A DNA stretch of 64,000 nucleotides from CAWIJJ01 sp963836405. Its GTDB lineage: Bacteria; Acidobacteriota; Terriglobia; Bryobacterales; Bryobacteraceae. This document shows positions 35,549 through 44,483 of the stretch, one piece after another (the stretch's first letter is position 1; each line of letters opens with the position of its first letter). The stretch is taken from NCBI GenBank assembly GCA_963836405.1, contig CAWIJL010000005.1, positions 561,410-625,409 of the forward strand. The letters are read 5' to 3'. The position numbers and the translations under genes were made by a program. The notes beneath the pieces are model-generated. The model had not been told where the DNA came from, did not search any database, and was given only the letters and a program-made list of their open reading frames with translations.

Positions 35549-36376
35549 TCAGTGGGTGAACATATAGGCGACCCAGTTGATGCCCAGCCGGATTCCCATG
35601 TCCGAGAACTTCACCGGGTAACGCGGGTCGTCGGCGAGCTGCCAGGAATCGCCCAGGTCGTTGTTGAACGTGATGAATACCATCAGACGACCCCTGTCGT
35701 CGCGAATGCCGCGCCAGTGCGGGATGCTGCCGTCCGCGCGATACGGGTGATTCGCGTCCCGGTCCATGGAGCGGAAATTGCCGACCTGGATTCGTTGGTT
35801 GAGGTTGTAAACGGTGTGGAAGATGGGGTCGTTCTCGGCGATGTCTTCGATTTCGCGGTCCGGAAAAATCATCTTCATGCCGCGCTCGAACCCTGCCCAT
35901 TCCTGGGTTCCGAAGAAGCTGTCGCAGAGCATGACACCGCCGCGCAGCAGGTGCTCCCGTATGCGCGCGGCCTGCTCTTCGGAGAAGTACCAGGTGGTAG
36001 GCATAGCCACGTGCAGATAGGGCCAGTTGTGGATGTCGTCGGCGTCATCGGGGTTGACGGGTTGCTCCACCGAGCGAACCTGGATACGGGTGAGGCGGCG
36101 GATGGCGATGGCGAACGTGCGATCGCCCTTCGGGTAGTCGATGGTCCAGTTGGTGCCACCCTGCGTCCAGTTGCCCCCCATGCCGCCGCGCCCGCTCGAC
36201 GGGAACATCAGCCGCCCGAGAGTCAACTCGCCAGGCACGTTGTAGTCGGGGGGAAGGGCGAGGTTGTCGTAGCCCTCCACGGCGCGGTACACGCGGAATG
36301 GCTTTTGGAAGGCGAACAGGCCCCCAGCTACCAGGAAGGCGGCAAAAATCGGCCAGACTGCTGCGCGCGTGGTCAT
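35549..36376 (-). CDS. DUF4159 protein
   Basis: 275 aa from the ATG at 36376 (MTTRAAVWPIFAAFLVAGG), which starts with an export or anchor helix; an in-frame start at 36421 has no better site. Then the DUF4159 pattern: LGRLMFPSS, DDIHNWPYLHVAMPTTWYFSEEQAARIREHLLRGG, MLCDSFFGTQEW and NDPIFHTVYNL. The fold is ThuA/glutamine-amidotransferase-like. Family members are often near MoxR/DUF58 genes, which are absent here. Function unknown. Confidence 0.75.
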   Translation of the reverse strand: MTTRAAVWPIFAAFLVAGGLFAFQKPFRVYRAVEGYDNLALPPDYNVPGELTLGRLMFPSSGRGGMGGNWTQGGTNWTIDYPKGDRTFAIAIRRLTRIQVRSVEQPVNPDDADDIHNWPYLHVAMPTTWYFSEEQAARIREHLLRGGVMLCDSFFGTQEWAGFERGMKMIFPDREIEDIAENDPIFHTVYNLNQRIQVGNFRSMDRDANHPYRADGSIPHWRGIRDDRGRLMVFITFNNDLGDSWQLADDPRYPVKFSDMGIRLGINWVAYMFTH

Positions 36377-36560
36377 CGGTGATCGCGTTCGTAAAAAAGG
36401 GACGCCGGGATCTCCTTCCATGTTACAGGGCCGCCGCTGCGTTGTAATATATGCGTGGCGAACAAACGCCTCACTTTACAGTCTCTTAACAGTTGGCCCG
36501 CGGCACGTGCTGGTGCGCCGGAGCTTCGATCCGGCGTACAGTGAAGCAAGGAGGGGCGGG

Positions 36561-38069
36561 ATGAAGACTCTTCGGGCCGGCGGCCTCTCGCTGCTGGTTT
36601 TGTTGTGCAACGCTCCGGCAGTGGCGCAGCGCGGTTTCGGCGGCGGGATGGGACCGCGGCTGCAACTGATTCCTCAATTCGACACAGACGGCGATGGACG
36701 CCTGAACGGCGCCGAAAGGTCCGTTGCGCGGCAGTATCTGCGCGGGCTGCCGCGTCGCGGCGGCGGCTTTCGGGCAGGTGTTGCGTTCGCGCCGGGCGGT
36801 TTGGGGCGGAGGCTGGATCCGCCGGAAGTACGCACTTACGGAAGTGAACCCTTCTATGACATGGCCGTGCTGCGCACTCTCTTCTTCGATTTCGAGAGCG
36901 CGGACTGGGAGCGGGAGCTAGCGGATTTCTGGCACACGGACGTGGAGGTGCCTGCCAGGCTGACCGTCGATGGACGAGTATACCCGGGCGTGGGGATCCA
37001 CTTTCGCGGGCAGACCTCGTTCCGCTCGGTGCCGGATGGGAAGAAGCGGTCGCTGGCCGTGTCCATCGATTTCACACAGCCGGGACTTTCCCTCTACGGC
37101 TACCATTCACTCAACCTGCTGAACGCCACCAGCGACCCTACCTTTCTGCGGACCGCTCTGTATCACTACATTGCGCGTCAGTACGTCGCCGCGCCCAAGG
37201 CAAACTTCGTGCGCGTCGTCATCAATAACGAATGCTGGGGGATCTATGTCAACACGCAGCAGATCAACGGCGAACTGACGAATGAATGGTTCAAGACCTC
37301 CAAGGGAGCGCGTTGGAAGGTGCCGGGGAGTCCCAACGCGCGCGGAGGCCTCGCCTATGTCGGCGACGATCCGGCGTCTTACAAGGGCAACTACGAAATC
37401 AAGAGCAAAGACGACCCGCGATCGTGGGCGGACCTGATTCATCTTTGCAAGGTGCTGAACCAGACGCCGCCGGAACGGCTCGAGACGGCCCTCGCTCCTC
37501 TGCTGGATGTGAACGAGGTGCTCAAGTTTCTGGCGGTGGACAAGGCTCTGATCAATAACGACGGCTATTGGACTCGGGCGAGCGATTACGGCATCTATGA
37601 GGAGCCAGGCGGCCGCTTCCACATGATCCCGTGGGACGCCAACGAAACGCTGCGCGAGCCCGAGCCCATGATCCGGTTCGGCGCTTCGAGCGGCAATGCG
37701 GCGGGGGCGGACCTGGACCCGTTCGCCGGTTCCACGGACCCGCAGAAAGCGCTGCTCTACAGGCTGCTGGCGGTGCCCGCGCTGCGCGAGCGGTACCTTG
37801 GCTATCTGCGCGATATCGCCACTAACTGGCTGGACTGGAACAAACTTGGCCCGATGCTCGCCGGCTGGCAGTCGCTGATCGCGGCGGACGTCGCGGCAGA
37901 TACAAAGAAGCTCTACTCAGCCGAAGCCTTCCGCCGGGGCATGACGGAGGACGGCTTGCCCGGTCTTGGATTCGTCGCTCCGCCCGCCATGAGTCTGAAG
38001 AGCTTTATGCAGCAGCGGCGAGCTTACCTGCTGAGTTACCCCGTCGTGCGCAAGGTAGCGGACCAGTAG
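36561..38069 (+). CDS. Secreted CotH-kinase-family protein with EF-hand
   Basis: 502 aa. Start at 36561 because AAGGAGGGG (36547-36555) precedes it and a signal peptide (MKTLRAGGLSLLVLLC) follows. Residues 40-53 form one EF-hand calcium loop (DTDGDGRLNGAE). The CotH kinase domain follows: GIHFRGQTSFRS, KRSLAVSIDF, LNLLNATSDPTFLRTALYHY, NNECWGIYVNTQQING, and the IPWDANETL acidic metal motif. CotH enzymes phosphorylate spore-coat proteins in Bacillus. The role in a Gram-negative bacterium is unknown. It is convergent with an SDR gene. Confidence 0.8.
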   Translation: MKTLRAGGLSLLVLLCNAPAVAQRGFGGGMGPRLQLIPQFDTDGDGRLNGAERSVARQYLRGLPRRGGGFRAGVAFAPGGLGRRLDPPEVRTYGSEPFYDMAVLRTLFFDFESADWERELADFWHTDVEVPARLTVDGRVYPGVGIHFRGQTSFRSVPDGKKRSLAVSIDFTQPGLSLYGYHSLNLLNATSDPTFLRTALYHYIARQYVAAPKANFVRVVINNECWGIYVNTQQINGELTNEWFKTSKGARWKVPGSPNARGGLAYVGDDPASYKGNYEIKSKDDPRSWADLIHLCKVLNQTPPERLETALAPLLDVNEVLKFLAVDKALINNDGYWTRASDYGIYEEPGGRFHMIPWDANETLREPEPMIRFGASSGNAAGADLDPFAGSTDPQKALLYRLLAVPALRERYLGYLRDIATNWLDWNKLGPMLAGWQSLIAADVAADTKKLYSAEAFRRGMTEDGLPGLGFVAPPAMSLKSFMQQRRAYLLSYPVVRKVADQ

Positions 38070-38070
38070 G

Positions 38071-38817
38071 TTAGTAAGTCGCCCGGCCTCCACTCAAGTC
38101 GAAGACCGCGCCGGTGGTGAAGGAGTTCTCCGACGAGACGAGCCACGCCACCAGCGAAGCCACCTCGTTCAATTCGAGAAAGCGGGCGCGCGGGATGCGG
38201 GAGAGCATGTAGGCGATGTGCTCCTCGGTCATCTGCTCGAAGATGCGAGTGCGCGCCGCGGCGGGCGTGATGCAGTTGACGGCGATATCGTAGCCGGCGA
38301 GCTCCTTGCCGAGCGACTTGGTGAGGGCGATGACCGCCGCCTTCGCGGCCGAGTAAGCCGAGGCGTTCGGGTTGCCTTCCTTACCCGCAATCGACGCGGT
38401 GTTGACGATGCGGCCGTAATTCTGTTCGATCATCAGCGGGACCACGGCGCGGCAGCAGAGGAAAATGCCGTTGAGGTCCACATCGATCACCCTTCGCCAC
38501 GCATCCGGCGGGTACTCCCACAGTTTCGCGTTCGGGCCGGTCACGCCCGCGTTGGCCACCAAAATGTCGATGCCGCCCAGTGCGCGGGCGGTGTCCGACA
38601 CGGCCGACTCGACGCCCCGGGCGTCGGTGACGTCCACAGCGGCAGTATGCACGGAGGGCCCGAGTTCCCGCCCCACGGTTTCGAGCAGTTGGCCGTCGCA
38701 GTCCCACAGCGAAACTGCGGCGCCGGAGGCCAGGAAGCGTTCGGCAATGGCGCGGCCTATGCCCTGCGCGCCGCCCGTGATCACGGCGCGCCGGCCCTCT
38801 AGATCGATGCGGTTCAT
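38071..38817 (-). CDS. SDR-family oxidoreductase (3-ketoacyl-ACP-reductase-like)
   Basis: 248 aa classical SDR. NAD(P)-binding TGGAQGIGRA at 14-23, NAG near 90, catalytic Ser in NTASIAG, YSAAK near 155-159, and the C-terminal DLSGGRATY. The acidic Asp after strand 2 (LWDCDG) favours NAD. Similar to sugar and alcohol dehydrogenases of this class. The substrate cannot be inferred. It ends one base from the CotH gene stop on the other strand. Confidence 0.82.
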   Translation of the reverse strand: MNRIDLEGRRAVITGGAQGIGRAIAERFLASGAAVSLWDCDGQLLETVGRELGPSVHTAAVDVTDARGVESAVSDTARALGGIDILVANAGVTGPNAKLWEYPPDAWRRVIDVDLNGIFLCCRAVVPLMIEQNYGRIVNTASIAGKEGNPNASAYSAAKAAVIALTKSLGKELAGYDIAVNCITPAAARTRIFEQMTEEHIAYMLSRIPRARFLELNEVASLVAWLVSSENSFTTGAVFDLSGGRATY

Positions 38818-38889
38818 CGAGACTACGGTAGCATCACTTCACACGGACCCTCACGCGGGGAACGGATTCGGAAGCGCCGCGACCGTCAT

Positions 38890-40026
38890 CTACAGGCGCT
38901 CTGTGCCGCGGGTCAATTGGAGCGGCAGGTGTTGGACCTGTTGGCCCGATCGGGGCAACCAGCCCCGCGAGGCTCCAGCCGTGGCGGCAGACCGGCGCCC
39001 AAGCATCCAGCGTCGGGCGGGTGTTTCAACCCATCGGTAACAAGCCAGCGAGCAACCCACCAGCACGAGCGAGTAGAGCCCGAATTGCAGCCACGTCATG
39101 GGCGCCCGCGAAGAGGCCGCCCCGATTCCCTGAGTTGCCACCAGGAATATCGCCATCATCGGCGATTGCAGGATGTAAACCGAATAGCTTGCGTCTCCCA
39201 GTGCGTAGATCGACCTGCCTCCGAGGAGACGGCCGCAGACTCCTTCGTCCGACGCGAGAGCCCAGACGAAGAGCGCAAACAGCGGCGCCGCCAAACCTGG
39301 CCGCAGCGCAGCCGGGATCCATTCCGGCGAGAATACCGCATACGCCGCAAGGGCAACGGCGGTAACCGGCATCCACCCGCGCAGTCGCACGCCGCGGACG
39401 AACAGCAGTCCGGCGGTGACCCCCAGCGAAAATTCTGCGAATCGCAGCAGTGGAAAATAGCTCCCCGCGCCGGCCACTTGATCGCCCGCCATCCATCGCA
39501 GCGCGGCCAAAGGGAGCGCCGCGGCTACCGAACAGCCCGCGCCCGCTATCCATAGGCCTCTGGTCGAAAGGCGCCCGAGTGCCGCAAGCAACATGGGAAA
39601 GAGCAGGTAAAAAAAGGCTTCGCTCGACAGCGACCACCCGGGGCCGTTCCACACCAGCGCCAAGGGAGGGTACCAGCCCTGTGTCAAGGTGCCCGCGGCC
39701 ACGCCGGAAGCAAGCAGGCGGCCGGGATCGGTATGCCAGAGGCGTATCCCAACGGCAGGCGCCATCAGGATGAACGCGAGAAGGTAAGCCGGATAAATCC
39801 GCGCAAATCGCGCAGCCCAGAAGCGTCCAGGAGCGGTGCGCCGCCCCTCGTAGTTATAGGCCAGCACAAAACCCGAAAGGACAAAGAACAGCGCCACCGC
39901 CAGATAGCCATTTTGGACAATATTGGCGAGGGCGCCGCCGAGTTGGGGGGCGTAGTGGTACCAAACCACATGAAACGCTGCAAAGAAGCGAATTCCGGTG
40001 AGCGACCGTATGGCCGGACGATCCAT
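38890..40026 (-). CDS. Acyltransferase family 3 membrane protein
   Basis: 378 aa with about ten hydrophobic segments. The N-terminal motif RSLTGIRFFAAFHVVWYH contains the essential Arg and the H of the acyltransferase 3 fold; YLAVALFFVLSGFVLAY follows. Members O-acylate sugars of LPS, exopolysaccharide or peptidoglycan at the inner membrane. No SGNH domain is attached. The target is unknown. Confidence 0.82.
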   Translation of the reverse strand: MDRPAIRSLTGIRFFAAFHVVWYHYAPQLGGALANIVQNGYLAVALFFVLSGFVLAYNYEGRRTAPGRFWAARFARIYPAYLLAFILMAPAVGIRLWHTDPGRLLASGVAAGTLTQGWYPPLALVWNGPGWSLSSEAFFYLLFPMLLAALGRLSTRGLWIAGAGCSVAAALPLAALRWMAGDQVAGAGSYFPLLRFAEFSLGVTAGLLFVRGVRLRGWMPVTAVALAAYAVFSPEWIPAALRPGLAAPLFALFVWALASDEGVCGRLLGGRSIYALGDASYSVYILQSPMMAIFLVATQGIGAASSRAPMTWLQFGLYSLVLVGCSLACYRWVETPARRWMLGRRSAATAGASRGWLPRSGQQVQHLPLQLTRGTERL

Positions 40027-40121
40027 ACCGTAGAGATCGGCGGATCACAGCCGGACTTTAGCCTGAAACCCAATGCTCTGGCTCGCTCGCGAATCGCCCC
40101 CCGGGGCTGGTATCATGTCGC

Positions 40122-40529
40122 ATGTTGCAGCCCGAACTCGCACCTATGTCCGACGCGGCCACCCGCGAAGTCCGGGTTGAGGTCCTCTCCCAGTTTTCGC
40201 CGGACCACTCCCAGCCTTCGCAAGACGAATGGGTCTTCCGTTACACCGTGCGGATCACGAATCACGGCGCCGACGCGGTACAACTGGTCAGCCGGCACTG
40301 GGTCATCACGGACGCGCTGGACCATGTGGAAGAGGTGCGCGGCATGGGTGTGGTTGGCGAACAACCGCTGCTTCAGCCAGGCAAGTCCTTCCAGTATTCC
40401 TCGTGGTGCCGGCTGCGCACGGCTACCGGAGTCATGCACGGGACCTACCAGATGGTCGGAGAGGAGCGGGGCGAGTTCGAGGTCGAGATCGCGCCGTTCG
40501 GTTTGCGCGCCCGCTACACCGTTCACTGA
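40122..40529 (+). CDS. apaG: ApaG domain protein (CorD)
   Basis: 135 aa FnIII-like protein. Matches ApaG: VRVEVLSQFSPDHSQP, YTVRITNHG, VQLVSRHWVITDA, EVRGMGVVGEQPLLQPG, FQYSSWCRL and MHGTYQM. ApaG is linked to Co2+/Mg2+ efflux and Ap4A metabolism in enterobacteria. The ATG at 40122 or the one at 40146 may be used. Convergent with the lytic transglycosylase gene. Confidence 0.88.
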   Translation: MLQPELAPMSDAATREVRVEVLSQFSPDHSQPSQDEWVFRYTVRITNHGADAVQLVSRHWVITDALDHVEEVRGMGVVGEQPLLQPGKSFQYSSWCRLRTATGVMHGTYQMVGEERGEFEVEIAPFGLRARYTVH

Positions 40530-40541
40530 CCAATCCGGAAC

Positions 40542-42008
40542 CTAGCGGGTCTCCAGAGTCCCCAGCGGGTTATTGAAATCGAAGCCGAACAGGCGTGGGT
40601 TCTCGCCGATCGCCGCGGCGGAAACGATGTAGTACACATAGTCGTAAGTTTCCTTCGGCACCTTGGTGCGGTACAAGGTGATCAGTCGCCAGAAGTTTCG
40701 TTCGCGCGGATTGGCCGGCATGCTCCGAATGATGGGCAGCACCCTCTGCTCGCCCCAGTTATACGACGCGATCACCAGCAGGCCCGAGGCTTGGGCGTCG
40801 GTGCTGTAAATGTCCTTCAGATATTGGGCGGCGGCCACCGTTTCCTTCTCCCAGTTGTGGCGGTCGTCGGCCGGGTCGGGACGGCGAAATTCGGCCAGCG
40901 GGCCGATATGCAGCCCGTACTTGACCGCCGTCTCCGGAATGAACTGCCACATCCCCTTGGCGATGCCCTTGTAGGTGGGCGGGCCGCTGATATACGCGTC
41001 GAAGTTGCTTTCCTGAAGGGCGAGGTAGAAAAACTGCGGGGGCAGGTTCTGGAGCAGCAGTTCGCGGGCGATCCGCGCCGTGTAGCCCTTTTCGTTGGCC
41101 AGTTTGATGGCGTTCTTGAGCCTCGAAGACGACTGCCATTTCTTGATGTAGCTTTCCACCTCCGTAAGAAAGCCGGGCGGGACGTCGAGTTCGCACTCGC
41201 CGAAGATCCGCGCCACGCGCAGAATGAGCCTCTGCTGCTCCGTCATTTTGGAATCGTAAACGTGTAGGGCGGCGAGGAAGCGATCGTAGTTCTTCTCCAT
41301 TTCCCGCCGGCGGCTCTGATATTTGTGCACCTCCTGGATCGCCTGCGGGTTCCGGCTGTCCTGCACCAGGTTCTCGAGATTGGCAAGGTCCACCTGAATC
41401 GCCTTCATGGAGTAGAAGATTTCCTTGGCCACTTCGGTCTGCTGGGCCACCCGCCGGTGCTGATACCAGGCAAACGCGGCCGTGCCCACCACCAGCACCA
41501 GCAGCGCCGCCAGGGCATTCCGGTACTTGCGCGTCTGTTTCTTCTGCACCTGCTGGAAGGCGCGCCGAACCATCTGGGTGTGCTCGCCAACCGCCTCCGC
41601 CGCGCCTGGCTTTTCGAAGTAGCGCGCCACGTACGCCGCCGTCGAAGCGGGGGGCAGGGCAGGTGCGGTTTCGAGGGCGGGCCGTTGCGCTTCGAAGTGG
41701 ACGAACGGCCCGGCAATTCCCAACCGGATGGTGAGAGCCTCTCCGACGGATGCTTCGGGAACACGCACGCCATCTACGAAGATTCCGTTGCTGCTGCCCA
41801 GGTCGCGCACGATCCATTGCCCGTCCAGGGCGGCCACTTCGGCATGCCGCCGGCTGACGTAATCGTGCTGAATGCGGACCTGGCAATCTTCGCCGCGGCC
41901 GATATAGAACGGCGACGCAAACACCTGGTCCTCCGCACCGCTTTCGGTTCGAACCCGAAGGGCGATCGGCGATTCCGGGACTGCGGGCATCCTCTTAAAT
42001 CGTCGCAT
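40542..42008 (-). CDS. FHA domain - membrane anchor - lytic transglycosylase fusion
   Basis: 488 aa from the ATG at 42008 (AGAGGC upstream). Order: an FHA domain (about 10-110; IGRGEDCQVRIQ, VSRRHAEV, DLGSSNGIFVDG), a linker, one membrane helix (about 165-185; ALAALLVLVVGTAAFAW), a helical coiled segment, then an SLT/goose-lysozyme-like domain (about 330-480) with the catalytic-type ALQESNFDAYISGP (the Glu), GMWQFIPETA and ASYNWGEQRV. The FHA is cytoplasmic and reads phosphothreonine; the cleaving domain is periplasmic. This joins Ser/Thr-kinase signals to peptidoglycan cutting. The architecture is rare, but each domain is clear. Confidence 0.82.
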   Translation of the reverse strand: MRRFKRMPAVPESPIALRVRTESGAEDQVFASPFYIGRGEDCQVRIQHDYVSRRHAEVAALDGQWIVRDLGSSNGIFVDGVRVPEASVGEALTIRLGIAGPFVHFEAQRPALETAPALPPASTAAYVARYFEKPGAAEAVGEHTQMVRRAFQQVQKKQTRKYRNALAALLVLVVGTAAFAWYQHRRVAQQTEVAKEIFYSMKAIQVDLANLENLVQDSRNPQAIQEVHKYQSRRREMEKNYDRFLAALHVYDSKMTEQQRLILRVARIFGECELDVPPGFLTEVESYIKKWQSSSRLKNAIKLANEKGYTARIARELLLQNLPPQFFYLALQESNFDAYISGPPTYKGIAKGMWQFIPETAVKYGLHIGPLAEFRRPDPADDRHNWEKETVAAAQYLKDIYSTDAQASGLLVIASYNWGEQRVLPIIRSMPANPRERNFWRLITLYRTKVPKETYDYVYYIVSAAAIGENPRLFGFDFNNPLGTLETR

Positions 42009-42338
42009 CAATTTGCCTCTGGTTGCTCCTTGGCTCTCGCAGTCCGCCCGACCCCACCCCTCCACCGCGCCGAAACTGCTGCTGTTGCGCGAGTAAAATA
42101 GATTTCAGGTTCTTAAGTCCTAATTAGGGAGAAGGGGCTCGGGGGCGCCCTCTTTTGTGATCGCCGTTACGACACTGTTTTCGTCTATCACAACGGCGCA
42201 GAGTCTTACTACGCCGCCAGGGCCTTCCGCGGCTCACTCAGAGTCTAAGTTGGGCCGCGGCGCTGCAACCAACTTCCGGCTAGAACCGGGGACACGACCG
42301 ACTTTAGGACTATCCCTCCGGCTTGGCGCGAAGTGGAA

Positions 42339-43295
42339 CTACACGGAAGGCGCAGAGTTCTCGTACCAGCGGAGGACACGCAGCGCCCGCAGCGTGTTCC
42401 ACCGGCTGGGCCGGTTATCGCCGTCCTCAAGCTCAAAGTGGACCTTGCCGGGATGCGTGTTCTCCAACAGCCAGACTCCGTCGGACTGCCGTTTGGATCG
42501 AACCAAATTGATCGCTTCGACCATTCGCGAATCGGGCGGAGCCCCGACCTCACGGAAGTATTCAAGGGCACGCAGCACGTCATAATGCCAGAGGGCTGGA
42601 AACGAGAATTGCAGCCAGGCTGGATTAACGATCTCGCCAGTACTCTTACGCCGGAACAGTCGGCGTTCAAGGAGGTATTCCTCACCCCGGCGCCGAGCCG
42701 CGATCGATTCGGTCGTGCCACCGGTTGCGCGCTCATGCGCCAATAGTCCTTCAAGCACGTTGATGGTGGTCGCGAACGACGACCGGACGGAACCGTTCTC
42801 CGCCTCGCAGTTCCACCCACCATCGTCAAGCTGTTCGTCAAGCAAGCGGTCGACCACGCCGCTCACATCCTGATCAAAGTAGATGCCTAATGTTACCGTC
42901 CTGCCGTTGATGCACGGCTCAACCTCGCCGCTGAAGAAAGGCTGCCCGGCGTGTTCCCAACGACAGTTCTCTCTGACTCGCGCCACGGCTTGGCAGACCA
43001 CGTCCGAATGCGGGTCGACCCCGAAATCGTGCAGCAGTTGAAGTGTGGGCAGCGTGGATGTCCAGGGCTGGCCGCTATCCTCGGCGCGCCAATTGAAGCT
43101 CTGCGCCGGGAAGCAAGCGCCTCCGGCCCACTGGCCATCTTTGCCCTGAATCGCCAGCAGTCTTGCACCCCACCCCTCGGTAGCCACTCGCGCGCGCTCC
43201 GCTGCGATGACCTGGCCAGGTGCGCAAACAAGATCCCGAAACACCTGCCAGCGAATCGCAGGGTCTGATTCGAGCAGCCAGTCGAGGACGCGCAT
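42339..43295 (-). CDS. Terpenoid-cyclase/prenyltransferase-repeat protein
   Basis: 318 aa alpha/alpha-barrel protein with repeats of the squalene-cyclase type (LAIQGKDGQWAGG, LDEQLDDGGWNCE, RSKRQSDGVWLLEN). No DxDD or DxDDTA motif is visible, so it is not a functional triterpene cyclase by the usual chemistry. Widespread in soil bacteria as a protein of unknown function. The start MRVLDWLLESDPAIRWQVFRDL is typical of the family. Confidence 0.7.
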   Translation of the reverse strand: MRVLDWLLESDPAIRWQVFRDLVCAPGQVIAAERARVATEGWGARLLAIQGKDGQWAGGACFPAQSFNWRAEDSGQPWTSTLPTLQLLHDFGVDPHSDVVCQAVARVRENCRWEHAGQPFFSGEVEPCINGRTVTLGIYFDQDVSGVVDRLLDEQLDDGGWNCEAENGSVRSSFATTINVLEGLLAHERATGGTTESIAARRRGEEYLLERRLFRRKSTGEIVNPAWLQFSFPALWHYDVLRALEYFREVGAPPDSRMVEAINLVRSKRQSDGVWLLENTHPGKVHFELEDGDNRPSRWNTLRALRVLRWYENSAPSV

Positions 43296-43405
43296 GCGGT
43301 TCAGCCTAACAAGCCTGGTTGGGACCTTTCCAGATCAGGCGTGCCAACACATCCTGGTGTCGGCTACCTCCGGGATGATAATGCGGACAGCGCGGCGTGT
43401 TCACG

Positions 43406-43882
43406 TCAGCCTCGCCGCGATGCCTCGATGGCGGCGACGTCGATCTTCTTCATTGCCATCATTGCCTCGAAGGCGCGCCTTGCCTCACCGCCACCGGCGG
43501 CCATCGCATCGGTCAGCACGCGCGGGGTGATCTGCCAGGAGAGGCCCCAGCGGTCCTTGCACCAACCGCACGCGCTCTCCGAGCCGCCATTGCCGACGAT
43601 GGCGTTCCAGTAACGGTCCGTCTCTTCCTGATTCTCCGTCGCGATCTGGAAGGAAAAAGCCTCGCTGTGCTTGAACGCCGGGCCACCGTTCAGACCGAGA
43701 CAGGGAATGCCGATAACGGTGAACTCCACCGTCAGCTCATCGCCCTTCTTGCCGCCCGGAAAGTCACCGGGTGCATGGTGAACAGCCGTCACTTTACTAT
43801 CGGGAAAGGTGGCGGCGTAAAAGCGTGCCGCCTCATGCGCATCCTTGTCGAACCAGAGGCAGATCGTGTTCTTTGGCGTCAA
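43406..43882 (-). CDS. PhnB/VOC-family protein (3-demethylubiquinone-methyltransferase-like fold)
   Basis: 158 aa glyoxalase-fold protein, probably from a TTG at 43882 preceded by AGGAG. Pattern CLWFDKDAHEAARFYAATFPDS, GIPCLGLNGGPAFKHSEAFSF, DRYWNAIVGNGG and CGWCKDRWGLSWQITP, all typical of the PhnB-like subgroup. The family name in databases is misleading; most members have no methyltransferase activity. Function unknown. It is the last chromosomal gene before the mobile region. Confidence 0.82.
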   Translation of the reverse strand: MTPKNTICLWFDKDAHEAARFYAATFPDSKVTAVHHAPGDFPGGKKGDELTVEFTVIGIPCLGLNGGPAFKHSEAFSFQIATENQEETDRYWNAIVGNGGSESACGWCKDRWGLSWQITPRVLTDAMAAGGGEARRAFEAMMAMKKIDVAAIEASRRG

Positions 43883-44426
43883 TGTATGTGTCTCCTGTAC
43901 TCCATCAAGGCGAAAGTTGCTGTCTACTCGTGGACCGATCAGCGACCCGACCAGGTAATGTTCTGATCTGCTCCAGCCGACGATTCGACTCGGTCGCCAC
44001 CCGTCCTACCTTTCCGAATATATCGCTGGCCCAACCATCGTGTTCCGAAACTGTAACTGGCCAATGTACGACTCAATCCACAGTTCCAGAGATAGGTCGC
44101 GCAGGACGGCATAGTGCAGGGGACCATCGCCAAACTGGGGACGTTGACTCGGCTACGTTCTGTCCAGATGATGCGCAGTCCTCCAGGAATCGATGAACGC
44201 GGGCAACAAACCAAAGGCCGTTACTTGGCAGCGTTGTCGGACGGTGCTCCCAGAAAAAAGAGTGAGTACCTGCCCCCTGCTATTAACAGGATATCCCGCA
44301 CCTGGGGGCTTGCGGCAAGACCCGGGTCATCCCGCAAAATGTGTTGCGCCGGTCGGGAGCGGCGTAAGAAGCTGCGGCGTTGTTGGAGAACGCATAAGGG
44401 AGGGGAACGGATGGGCTGTTACGTGT
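43883..44426. other. Gene-poor stretch before the first mobile unit
   Basis: About 540 bases. Short frames exist on both strands but none has a ribosome site or a recognisable family. The sequence is less GC-rich than the genes around it. It may be relic DNA; no IS end other than the boundary at 44427 is seen. Confidence 0.4.
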
Positions 44427-44483
44427 TAGATTCTTAGATCGAAGATCGTAAACAAGAATACTTCAAGATTTGGTTGGGTAACG

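Noticed and set aside
33718..35559. 613-codon plus-strand frame opposite the GH9 gene
   Set aside because: The minus strand has a Tat signal, GH9 catalytic motifs and a normal length; the plus frame is a low-complexity Gly/Val/Ala shadow.
43883..44426. Short frames before mobile copy 1 as genes
   Set aside because: No ribosome sites, no family features and inconsistent codon use.
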